From Filosporella fistucella (taxonomy: Eukaryota > Ascomycota > Leotiomycetes > Helotiales), in contig JAQJZZ010000017.1 of assembly GCA_030077755.1 (NCBI GenBank), positions 1,488,001 through 1,552,000 of the forward strand: 64,000 nt of DNA. Reading direction: 5' to 3'. Position numbers and translations under genes: made by a program. Positions 36,030 through 46,829 of this stretch are shown one piece after another. Within the stretch, counting starts at the first letter, position 1, and the number at the start of each line of letters is the position of its first letter. The notes beneath the pieces were generated by a model. It saw only the letters and a list, made by a program, of their open reading frames with translations. It did not search any database and had not been told where the DNA came from.

Positions 36030-37550
36030 AAGCGCATTGAAGCCAGAGAGAGCAGAAAGCTAAATTAGGATAATAAGGAGGTGAGGTGTGTAAGAGAGAA
36101 TGCGGGAGCGACCGGAGTTTGACAGGAGTAGGAGTAGAGTGGGAGGGGAGTGACAAGAGTAGGTAGTGACAGCTGCAAGTTTGGAGGATTCGAATTTCAA
36201 TCTAAACTCAACTCAACTCTCTCACTACGCAAGTGCCCGCTTCAGGGACTTCTGGAAAACGCGCTATGTGGACGCTAACAGGCGCTAAGAGCCTTGTTCT
36301 TGTTTTGCCCGTCACCGTCAGGGCTAATTATAGGACATGACGCCGAACTTCCACGAGGACAATGTCTGGGCAATGTCGTCAGAGAGGCGAGGAAGGGAGT
36401 ACAAAGGCGGTCAATCCAGGTGGAAGTATAGATTTTTATACTTAGTCTTATGGTATTTTATGATGTTATTGTGTTATATAAGGAAGGCTCGAACAAATGA
36501 GCCTTTGACTAAGGGGATGTAACAACTGCTCATGATGTTAACGATTTATGTTTGGATGCATGACAAGAAACAAATTAAACCTCGAACTGTTTCCGTCATC
36601 CGAACTCCAACCCCACTCAATATACTTTGCTCGCCTTATGCATTCCGAATGCTTCTTCAACGGTAACAACCGTCCAGAGTTCTTTGCGATGCTGGTTATC
36701 AGGAGCTAGAGTCGTGAATTAATACGATGAAAATGCACAATTGCTGCGTCATTGAATTGTATCGGACAAGGACTATCCTTCAATCTCTGTTGTCCAGACA
36801 ATAAAGGAGAAGTAAAGCATAAGCATATTACCAGAGTCTTCTGAGCTAATAAAAATTCAAAGCCATAGCATCTTTACAAAAGGATCAAACGATTGACAGT
36901 TGAAAAAGTCGGCTTAGTCTAATGATGTGATTGAAGAGGAATAATGACCAAAGTGAGCGAAATATATCAGCACATTCAACACTTGTTCATTCTCCCGTGC
37001 ATTGATTTCCAGAGAGACACTAAAATTTGTGTTTGCGTATACCTTATTGATCATTCTATACATGTTTGGGAGAGCTAATATTATATGCGTTTCTATCGTT
37101 GCACCCATTAGAAAAATGAAATGCAGTCGATTTTGACGATCATCCTGTGCTTTGAACTCAGAATAACCGTAATGTCTCGCTATATATTCTCCTGAGGGGA
37201 GATTGTAAATGAATATGTAAAAATCCAGATCAAGGTTAAAAAGGAATACTCGTAATATTGATAATGTTTCATCTTGCACAAAATCTACCTCAAGAAAATA
37301 CCACAAATAGATAGTAAAACAATATACCCTGAAAATTGGCAATAAATATATAATCGCCATATTCCCAGTTGTGGTTACTCAATCAAATTAGAGCAAACTA
37401 AGCCGCTTCCAAAAGCATCCGGGTATAGTATAGTACAGAACTCTGATCAGGGAAATTCGAGTCCCATAATCAAGCCCTATGATGCTTGCGCTCGGTATTT
37501 TCCAAGCCAACGCCACCTAAACAAATGCCGCTAAAACAAAACTCCTCTGA
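36030..37550. other. AT-rich intergenic region with one doubtful ORF
   Basis: 1.5 kb between the histidine kinase promoter and the 3' end of the J-domain gene. A leftward 148-codon frame (37360-36914, ATG start) lies in very AT-rich DNA; it has aromatic, hydrophobic stretches but no domain, introns or neighbour support, so I do not call it a gene. Confidence 0.45.
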
Positions 37551-38570
37551 TCAAGATGTTTTCCCCATACTCGTGCTCCATGCTTCGTCAGCTCCCTCAT
37601 CGGTACCAGCAGCACCTACAATAAATTCCAAAACTTTGCTGACTCGATCATTCAAAATTCCAGCTCGTCCCATAGTTTCGGTAGGGGTAACTCCTCGAGC
37701 CTGCAATCCAGCAACTTTTGCTCTCCAAGCCTTTTCTTCTCTTTGCTTCAATGCCCGATCCACTCGCATCGGGACCGCAAGTGTAACTCTTACCAAGTGG
37801 TAGGTTAATTTTGCTCTTCCAACCACGTCAAAATATCCTAGCCCCATCAATCTTTTTTGCACACGGTGTATTCTTCCCAATTCAATATAAATCAAGAGCG
37901 CATATGTCCTCGTGGTAAGTACCAACTCGCGGATCCGTATAAAACTTCTTTCCACGTTAATCACCACCTCTTCACTAACAAGATTCGGGTACTGTTTGTG
38001 TAACAATTCGAGCCATCTTCGTACAATGACAAAATCTCCAGTAATGAATTCGTGGAGGATGGTCTCTACTGCGCTTCGGAAGGTGTATTCGCCGCCCAGA
38101 AATGTGGTTTTGTCTGGCAATTGAGAGGATGTTGGGGTGGACGCCTTATCGTACGTTCGACGAGCACTTGGGGACTTGAGAATATCAAAAGCAAATCCGA
38201 GTCTTTGGAATGCGCTGACGATTGTCAATATTATGGGAGTGAGATGAAGAGTGAGATTGGTTTACCTAGTAGAAAGAGGGTGAAAGGGAGGCTTGTCTGG
38301 ATGACATATTTTGGATCGTTCGAGGTAACATCGTCGCAATTCCACTGCAGAAGCAGAACGAGGCGCTCCTAGAATCTTATATAACTACCTATGATCAATA
38401 TGGAATTGTGATTCAATTAATGATGGATTCATACATCTTCTTCGTGGAGAACGCCTGTTGTGGTGTTGTCAGAACGTGCAATCACATGTCAGGGTGGGCT
38501 GCGACTAACTCTGAATTATAGTATCCTTCTGCTGGAAAGCGCTCTCTGTCTGATGGTCATCATCAGACAT
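37551..38570 (-). CDS. J-domain (DnaJ-like) co-chaperone
   Basis: Five exons, 38570-38510, 38454-38435, 38384-38266 and 38214-37551 counted as four coding blocks with three introns, give 287 aa. The second exon is only 20 nt. The J domain is near the N-terminus: EEDLYKILGAPRSASAVELR, then CYLERSKICHPDKPPF with the HPD triad at residues 55-57, then SAFQRLGFAFDILKSPSARR for helices III-IV. HPD loops stimulate Hsp70 ATPase. The rest is helical and basic with no Cys-rich or glycine-rich region, so it is a class C J protein. No targeting signal is visible. It is divergent from FIG4, 434 bp away. Each exon junction completes a conserved J-domain motif, which is strong support for the model. Confidence 0.8.
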
Positions 38571-39004
38571 TGGCGGAATGTTAAAGGCATTAAAAAAGAT
38601 CAGAATTGAAGTGTTCGATGGAACATGATAAAAACATAATACAGGAGAAAAGAAAGGAGAAGGTGAAGGGCATCCTCGGCGGGAGGCGTGAAAAAGAGGA
38701 AGAGGATGTGGGATGCATCGAACCGTTCCGCTCGTTTGTCATTCATCACATGGAAATCGACCAAAGACGGAAACATGTGAAACCCACACCAACACAGCGG
38801 GATGCAGCTGACTAATCCTTTTCAAATCCGGGCCCCAGCTGCTGCCTTATCCAAATGCATGTGGCTGCTTTATCACTGTTGACATCACTTGAGCCTCATA
38901 GCTACACAAGAAATTCAATACAAGCTTCGTCAAGTTGAACTTGGGCAAATGTCAAACTTCAGACGCGCTATGACAGAACGGTAACATATCGGACTCTGCC
39001 AAAC
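38571..39004. other. Divergent promoter between J-protein and FIG4 genes
   Basis: 434 bp between the two divergent start codons. Purine-rich on the plus strand (38600-38720). No further feature recognised. Confidence 0.5.
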
Positions 39005-42000
39005 ATGGCAGATCAAGAAGATGGCCCTGCGAGACGTGGACGCTCTCCAGGTCCTATCGATACCAGCAGCAATAATCATGTCCATTTCGATATTGGGACT
39101 GACAGCATCTCAACAGACGCCTCCAGATCTACTTCTGCCATGACATCTCCACTTAGTATGGAGTTCAGGAATGCCGAGCCAGATGAACAAGCAGTACCAA
39201 AATTTCCTCCGCTTCATCACAATCCACCTCAGAGCGATACTTCCAAGCGTCCTTCTTCGGACGGCGATGATGGAGACGATGAGGAGTGCACTGCACGCCC
39301 ATTCCAGCGCAATACAAGCCCGAACTCAGATATGAAGAGAAACAAAGGGGCTATATATGAAAAGGTTGGCGATCAAGGTGTCTGCCAGATGCATAAATTC
39401 TCGCTGTACGAAACAGCTACACGATACTACATAGTAGGAGCAGATGTTATGGACAAGCGCTTTCGCATACTCAAAATTGATAGGACTGCAGATGCTGGGA
39501 GTCTGAGTATTGCTGAGGATGAAATTGTCTACACCAAGAAGGAAATGAGTCAACTACTAAATGCCATTGATGATGGCAACAAAAGCACGGGTGGCATGAA
39601 GTTACGATGCAGCACATGGGGCTTGCTAGGGTTCATACGATTTACTGGAGTGTATTATATGTTGCTTGTCACTAAGAGGAGCCAAGTGGCTATGATTGGA
39701 GGTCATTTCACATATTCTGTGGACGGCACTGAACTTGTGCCATTAACCACTGGATCTAGCTCGCGGTTCAAACCAGAGGCCAGAAATACAGAGGAAGCCC
39801 GCTTCCTAGGTATTCTCAATAACTTGGATCTCACGCGTTCATTCTACTTTAGCTATTCTTATGACATTACACGAACACTGCAGCATAATATCATGACAGA
39901 GAGGGAGGCTATCGCAAAAGGCACACCGTATCCGCATATCCATAGTCATAACTCTATGTTTGTATGGAATAGCTACCTATTGGATCCAGCGAAGAAAGCG
40001 TTGAAAAACACGTTCGATTGGTGCCTCCCAGTCATACACGGCTATATTGATCAATCTGGTATGTTCGCCCTTTCTAGCACAAGAATTTTCTAATTCTTAG
40101 TAGCTCTGTCAATTTATGGACGGACAGTATACATCACTATCATCGCTCGACGATCGAGATACTTTGCTGGGGCACGCTTCCTCAAGCGGGGTGCAAATGA
40201 TCTGGTGAGTGTCTAAGTGATATGAGATACCATAAGACTAACAATCATAGGGTTATGTCGCGAATGATGTTGAGACGGAACAAATCGTATCAGAAGTCCT
40301 GACAACATCTTTCCATGCTCCCGGACCAAAATTATTCGCCAACCCAAACTTCACTTCATACGTGCAGCATCGTGGAAGTATTCCACTTTATTGGACTCAG
40401 GATAATACTGGTGTTACTCCAAAACCGCCGATTGAATTGAATCTTGTTGATCCTTTTTACGGCGCTGCTGCTCTTCACTTCGACAATCTGTTTGAAAGAT
40501 ATGGTGCACCTGTATACGTTCTGAACTTGGTAAAAGCAAGAGAACGAACGCCGCGAGAGTCGAAATTATTACATGAATTTACACATGCCATCAATTATCT
40601 GAATCAGTTTCTCCCAGCCGACAAACAAATTATTCACAAAGCTTGGGACATGAGTCGCGCATCGAAAAGTCGCGATCAGGATGTAATTGGGACCTTGGAG
40701 GGCATTGCTGAGGAAGTAGTGAGAACAACTGGATTCTTTCATAACGGAGACGGCAAGACTACTGAATCAAGGGTCCAGAATGGCGTCGCACGAACTAACT
40801 GCATCGACTGTCTTGATCGAACTAATGCTGCCCAGTTTGTGATTGGAAAACGAGCACTTGGCTATCAACTTCACGCGCTTGGTATTATCGGCGACCCATC
40901 TATCGATTACGATACCGACGCTGTCAATCTATTCACCCACATGTATCATGATCATGGAGACACAATTGCAGTTCAGTATGGAGGCTCACAGCTAGTCAAT
41001 ACTATGGAGACTTATCGGAAGATTAATCAGTGGACTAGTCACTCCCGAGATATGGTAGAAAGCTTCAAGCGTTACTACAACAATTCATTCCTAGACGGCC
41101 AACGCCAAGAGGCATACAATCTCTTTCTAGGCAATTACATCTTCGTTCAGGGGCAGCCGATGCTTTGGGACCTGGCTACCGACTACTACTTGCATCACTC
41201 GGATCCTCGAGCCTGGGCTGCAAAGAAACGACGTAGCTACATTAGTTGGTACACACCCGAATTCTTAGAGAAGAGGGCCATGCCCCCGCATGTGGATCCT
41301 TGTGGACCATTAACTGGTAAACCATTAGGATATTTCGACGACTATTGGCTTGAATATTACAAACCACTTGCACTTTCATCGCTCTTGAAAGTGTTCTCCT
41401 ACATGGGGAAAATGAACTCTACTCTTCGGTATATCCCCTTTCGCTCCACGCAAGAAGGTCGGTATGATCTGTCCCCGTTCAAAGTCCGCACGGAACTCGA
41501 CCAAGATGTGCCAGAGAAGAAGAGAGCAAAAAAGGGTGTCACTATTGTTGATCCTTCAGAGGAGAGAGACACAGTAACTGGCGCCGCGGACGATGATGCC
41601 ATGAGCATAAAATCCGGCACAACAGTAAATACGAAGAGGATCTCAATTCAACGATGGCTTCAGCCAGCCATTCTCGAGAAGAATGATGGTCACCATGGCA
41701 TCATGAAGGAAAGCTCAAACCCTCTGCCCGAAAAGGAACAAAAGCAAAAGCTCACACCCCTCGACAAGTCTAAGGCTGCTCAGTGGACATTCACGCAGGT
41801 GGTCCACGAGTCTCTAAATCCATCAGTCTCTACTCAAGAAGCAGACGACTACGCGCGGTACATCTCTCATCCACAAACACTCCCTCTGGTAGTTGATACA
41901 AAAATTCCGGCAAAGATCGACAGTGAGTATCTGGATTACGTCAATGGTAGTTGGAGAGATATTGGTATCGTTAGTGCCGAATGGGAGGATGGGTTTGCGG

Positions 42001-42149
42001 GTGAGGATTTAGCTGAATACAAGGATTTCTTGGCAGTGGCTGAAAATCCACTGACAGTAATGGAGGAGGATCTGCCGAAGAAGAGGTACAAGGCTTATAG
42101 AAAGTGGTTGATGGGGAAGAGTCTGTTCAAACAGCAGCCTATTGATTGA
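39005..42149 (+). CDS. FIG4: FIG4-like SAC-domain phosphoinositide 5-phosphatase
   Basis: Exons 39005-40058, 40101-40204 and 40251-42149 give 1018 aa. After a disordered, acidic N-terminus (about 110 residues) the SAC domain begins ([20 protein letters not shown]). The catalytic CX5RT motif is intact in [17 protein letters not shown] (exon 3). [16 protein letters not shown] and [17 protein letters not shown] are typical of the FIG4 branch rather than Sac1, and no C-terminal membrane anchor is present, which also separates it from Sac1. FIG4 works with Vac14 and the Fab1/PIKfyve kinase on the vacuole or late endosome to set PI(3,5)P2 levels. Length is a little above the yeast protein (879 aa) because of the N-terminal extension. 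Splice sites are GT-AG. Confidence 0.9.
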
Positions 42150-42330
42150 CGGAACGGCATATCACCGGCGTTGGAAGCATTAGATACCATATTGATGAAT
42201 GAGCGATGAATTTGATGATGTACATTCATTATTCTACTCTATTTCAGAGCCATGTTTCGTGAAGTGAAGACTACTATCTACACAAGACCGTCATCCTAAA
42301 CCACTGTACTGCGCCACTGAAATCGTTTCG

Positions 42331-44487
42331 CTAAAAATCTGCATCTAGTCCGAACAACTCCTTAAAGCTTTCTTCTTTCCTGACCATGATTCTCAAATCA
42401 CAGTCATTAGCCACCTTATCTTCTCCCTGAATGGCACCCATAATCAACCGTCCGACCTCTTTAGCCTTATACCTTACCTCAACAAGAATTTCCGCATCAC
42501 TCAACTCATTACTAGTCTCCTTAACATCAAACACTTTCTCTCTCTCGTAACCGTTCTTCTCCCATTTCTCAACCAGCTTTGGTTCTCGCTTTCCCTTACA
42601 ATCTTTCACTCCCATCCACACAGCAACTAGAGCCCATAGGACTTCTCGACGCGTAGCACGATCCTCAAATCGGACCCACATACTTTGAATGACCTTTTCT
42701 AGGCTCTTCAGAGCGGACAACAGATAGCGAGGATGGAATACGTTCATCGGGTTCTGAAGAACGTTTCTGAAGAGGGGCAGAATGTGGGTCAGGTATTTGA
42801 CACAATAAAGACCTAATTCTGAGCAGAAACGACCTGTTTGAATGATCAGTATGTCGAGAATGGCTTGCTGGTATTCGGCAAAGAGGTATGCTTTCACAAT
42901 ACTGGTGCGCATAGCATAGTCTAGAAAATCTTTGCGTTCGATAAGATTTTTATCTTCTTCTGGCTTATCTGAAGTAGCTGGGAAGCGTGCATGAGCGAGA
43001 GCTAGGATGGTATCGTAGAGGAGTGGGAGAATGAGGAGAGATTCGGAGATGGGATCGCGGTTACTGGTCCAGAATTCGCAGTTGCGGGTTAGGGCTTCGG
43101 AGAGCAGACAGTCGAGATTTGTTCGGCCCAGGAGTTCGCCGGGAGCGACAGAGAGGAAACTGATTGTGATATGGAGAGCACGTTCGAGGATATTTACTTG
43201 ATTGGAGTCGAGGAGGGCAAGGAGGGGTGGGACGAAAAGGTGCCAGTTCTTCTCAAAGCAGGATTTCTGTCTCATGTTAGTGGAATGAGAGATTTGGGTC
43301 GGGGATACGTACTGGAGCATTATTTACAACCCATTCAAACACCGTGATGGCGTATGGGTAGTCATACTTCCAAGGCTTGCCTACGAGCTCTTGTTCCTCG
43401 AGGTTATGCGGAACTGAAGGTGCATATGAGTCCATAGTCTTCCTACCAGTTGCCGTTACATTCTTAGGTCGTGATTTCCAGAACAGAGGACGAATAAATT
43501 CATTCAGAATATAATCAAGCATGAATTCATCACTGAGAGCCTGCTCCTTGAATTTATCATCCAGCAGAAGGTATGCAGCTTCGGATGTAAGGACAGAAGT
43601 CCATTGGTCACGTGTTGATGTGAAGGTGACAACGGCGAGGAGGACCTTGGGATTTATAGTTTCCTTTTTGGGAGACTGCTGCAGCTCATTGAGGCTTTTA
43701 ATAGCACGTAGACCGAGTATCGCTTTGTGGCGTGCGATGAGGAGTGGTCTGGGGGTAGTTTCATCTGGTTCTTCTTCTATCGAGGCTTCAGTATTTCTAT
43801 ATTCGGACTGGATAAACCACGGGCCGAGATTCCAACACATACCATTATCTATTGGGACTAGAGAGATATTTGGAAGTATAGCATCCGAGATCCAAAGCGA
43901 AAGCTTGACATTGTATTCCTCGTCGTCAACACCATCGCGCAAAAACTCTTTCTTGGCAAGGCAGCTACTCAAGACGAGTAGAGCCACAAGCTCATCCTAT
44001 TCTTTTATCAGAAGCTACACCTTGCATAAAACTACTCGATTTACTTACTTCTGCACTCAGTTCCACATGTTCATCAGCAAGCGCGTCATAGAACTCTTTG
44101 CGGGTACATCTGTAAGGCAGCTCTACTATCGTCATCAGATGTCTGAGATTTCAAGGCGTGGGGCTTTTCATACCTGCATCATCGAGCTTTAACTCATCGA
44201 CATCCTCAAGAGAGGTATCTCCAATCACTTTCTTAGCGCCTATGCGAGCTGAGAATATCATCATCTTGTCGTCTATTGTTGGTTGATAATCTGGTTGCTC
44301 ATGCGGGATGGAAGGGAAGCGAGTTTGTCTGATGCGGTTCGGCTGGGGCGGAAGTCCCCCTTTCCAGGGCTCAGCTCCATAGTCCGACAACGATAGTGTA
44401 ACAGATGGGAATTCGACTGCGTTTAAATTAGCTAATGATGGTTAGAATTATACTGTCACACCTGACAGTCAAAGAGTGATGTGACAT
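42331..44487 (-). CDS. TTI2-like protein (TELO2-TTI1-TTI2 complex)
   Basis: Coding exons 44125-44049, 43996-43313 and 43266-42331 are well supported; exon about 44418-44174 is also coding. The 5'-most exon (ATG 44487, donor GTGACA) is my weakest call, because no ATG lies in frame in the next exon before MMIFSARIG. The protein (about 650 aa) is alpha-helical: CFEKNWHLFVPPLLALLDSN, VNILERALHITISFLSVAP and LGLYCVKYLTHILPLFRNVL match the Tti2 pattern. TTI2 joins TELO2 and TTI1 as an Hsp90 co-chaperone that stabilises PIKK kinases (TOR, ATM, ATR). Only 42 bp separate the proposed ATG from the stop of the CCA-adding enzyme gene upstream on the same strand. Family assignment is from recall of the helix motifs and is moderately sure. 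Confidence 0.62.
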
Positions 44488-44529
44488 TGCAATTTTTATT
44501 TGAGAGTACTCTTCATTCGCTACATTTAT

Positions 44530-46360
44530 CTATTTTGCGGGTATCTTCAACTCTTCTGATCGCTTTTCAACCTCCTCAATAGCCCCGGCTGGGTCTGTTA
44601 CACCAGGATTCCGGAGTTGCCATTCCATCACTACATCGAGCGCAGGCCGCATCCAGATTCCGGGCTTAATGCCACCCAAAGCTGCGCATAATTGTTTACC
44701 ATCAATGATGCTCTTCTCTGATGGTGCCTCCAAGATATCCATTCCTTCCAAATGGTCAATGAATGCCTGCCACTCGCCGAACAGAGTTCCATAGTCTATT
44801 GATGTCAGTACGTGAATAATTTCCGAAAACGGATTCTTACCGCTACTATTTCTCTTCATAGCATCCACAAGTAATGCGAACAATGCTTGAAGTCGCCAGT
44901 GTCCACCTTGAGCATCCCATCTCCGGATTGACATACCGACGGTATCACGCTCGTTGACATAGGAATCTTTCCGCTGAATCGCATCCTTCAATTCTGTGAT
45001 TTGCTCGAGGTGCCTAAAGGAACCAGTAACAACATTACAGATTTTGTTCTCGGCTTTGATGCCTTCTCTTGCGACCGATGTTCCTAGGGGTAATGCCACC
45101 TTGCCTTTCTTGTCAATCGGATTTGGATTTTTAACTGACGACCACGGAACAAGAGCGGCGAGAATCCATGCAATGTATTTGGCATCATCTGATCGCACAA
45201 GAGAGCGGTAAATTGAGGCCGGAGTTTCATTCTTTCTCAGCTCCTCTAAGCAATCATAGACTACAGACCAAGTAGCTGTGCTTGGGACAGGATTGTCTTG
45301 GATAGTAGGGTCTGTGAAGATTGTAGAATAGAGACCGAGCCGGTCAAACAGCTGAAGCGCACATCGTGGATTCTTGTCTGCAACTATTAGTATTCATTAG
45401 AGTGTTCTGGGCTCGCACCCTACCTTTCAGCATTTTTTCTACCTCCGCACCGACTCTTTCCCTACTAATCTTCATCTTTAAAGCTTCCATGACCGCAGGA
45501 TCACTCATCCAAGCCTCCGAATCAGGATCAATCTTGAAATCTAATCGGCTTGCAAATCTGACAAGTCTCAAAACCCGAAGTGGATCGTCCATAAACGTGG
45601 TCTTCGGGTCAAGAGGCGTTTTGATACGTTTTGCTTTGAGGTCGTCCAATCCTGAAGTGAAGTCTTCAACTCTATCAGTGTGGATATTGTAGAATAGAGC
45701 ATTAATTGTGGCATCTCGTCTCAGTGCATCCTCCTCAGCATCACCAAATTCCATCTGCGGATTTCTGCTATCCTCAGAATAGGTCTCCTTCCGAAGATTG
45801 ACAAAGTCCACATCGAAGCCAAAAATTCTAGTGGTGGCCGTTTCGAGATGTTTGGATTTCTCTGGATTCGCGAGGATTTTGTGAAGACTTCCGAGGTCTT
45901 TTGCTTCCAGATGGTGCTTCTTCATATGCTCATTGTGTTTCAAATACTCTTGCAATTTGGTGCTGAATGCGTATCCCGTCATAACATTGATGGCTGTATC
46001 AATATCATGACTTGGAATCCCCAGAAGCTTGTCTCGTACCCAGCCTCCAGCCCATCTCAGCTCAATTTTCTCTTTGATCTCCTTCGATTCATCAATGTAA
46101 CGTGCGACATCTTGAAGCAGGTTGCTCAGTTGGCGCTCCCGAGGCGTGAGCTGGATCTTCGTAGTTACCATCCTCCCTCTGAACCTCTTAGGAATCGGCA
46201 AACTATCACTTTCAAATTGTTTCCTTTTCATGGGATGACATGAGGTAAACGTTCTTTGAATTGTGATTCCCGGTGTGACTCGACGAAGTAAAGCGGCAAG
46301 GAATGACTTTTGAACAAAAGTCATGAGCTCGATTTTATTCACCTTTGGAAGTTGATTCAT
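44530..46360 (-). CDS. CCA1: CCA-adding enzyme (tRNA nucleotidyltransferase)
   Basis: Exons 46360-45424 and 45377-44530 give 594 aa. The nucleotidyltransferase head is complete: LRWAGGWVRDKLLGIPSHDI with the catalytic DxD in HDIDTAI, FVNLRKETY, then DALRRDATINALFYNI and the RVEDFTSG...DDPLRVLRLVRFASR blocks of class II enzymes. It adds CCA to tRNA 3' ends in nucleus/cytosol and mitochondria. Three in-frame ATGs start the gene (46360, 46324, 46231). Between the second and third lies MTFVQKSFLAALLRRVTPG, a good mitochondrial presequence; starting at the third gives a basic nuclear-like start MKRKQFESD. This mirrors dual targeting of yeast Cca1. The intron has two possible acceptors; I used the one giving MLKDKNPRCAL. 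Confidence 0.92.
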
Positions 46361-46829
46361 GCAGGTAAATCTCCCAAACTATAAGTTAATACAATTTCAT
46401 TTTAGCACGGGTGACTTCGGCGTAGAATTGCGACTCAATACAAACAAAATTCATTCATACAAATTCCTAGGTCACGTGGAGATAAAGCCAGCATCCAGCT
46501 TGTGGAACCTGGAACGGCTGGAATTGTCTCTGAATTATGACTTGCGCCACGAAACCTTGAGGATGCACAGCAGAGCGAACAGATTCGGGAACATCGTTCA
46601 GAAGTACATGTACGCTTGAAGCTCATGTCGAACCAGTCGATTACTGAAAGAGACTCATTTGGCCTGGCACAAAAACTGGTATACTCCGCCCTTGATTGAT
46701 TCCTTGCCATCGCTGACATCTTCTTTGAAGCAAGTGAGCCTCGTTGCGTATGTTGCAACACAAGTTTCCGTTTACGGATCTACGAATTGATTCAAGTATC
46801 ATCCCTGAGCAGGTTGTTTGTTGGTCTTC
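46361..46829. other. Divergent promoter between CCA1 and TRAPPC8 genes
   Basis: 469 bp between divergent start codons, with no further feature recognised. An apparent 10-codon extension of the TRAPPC8 frame here starts with TTG and is not used. Confidence 0.45.

Noticed and set aside
36914..37360. 148-codon leftward open frame
   Set aside because: Lies in very AT-rich DNA, has no domain, no intron and no neighbour support; long frames are expected by chance less often there, but composition alone does not convince me.
46818..46829. Upstream extension of TRAPPC8
   Set aside because: The extended frame starts with TTG; the first ATG is at 46830.
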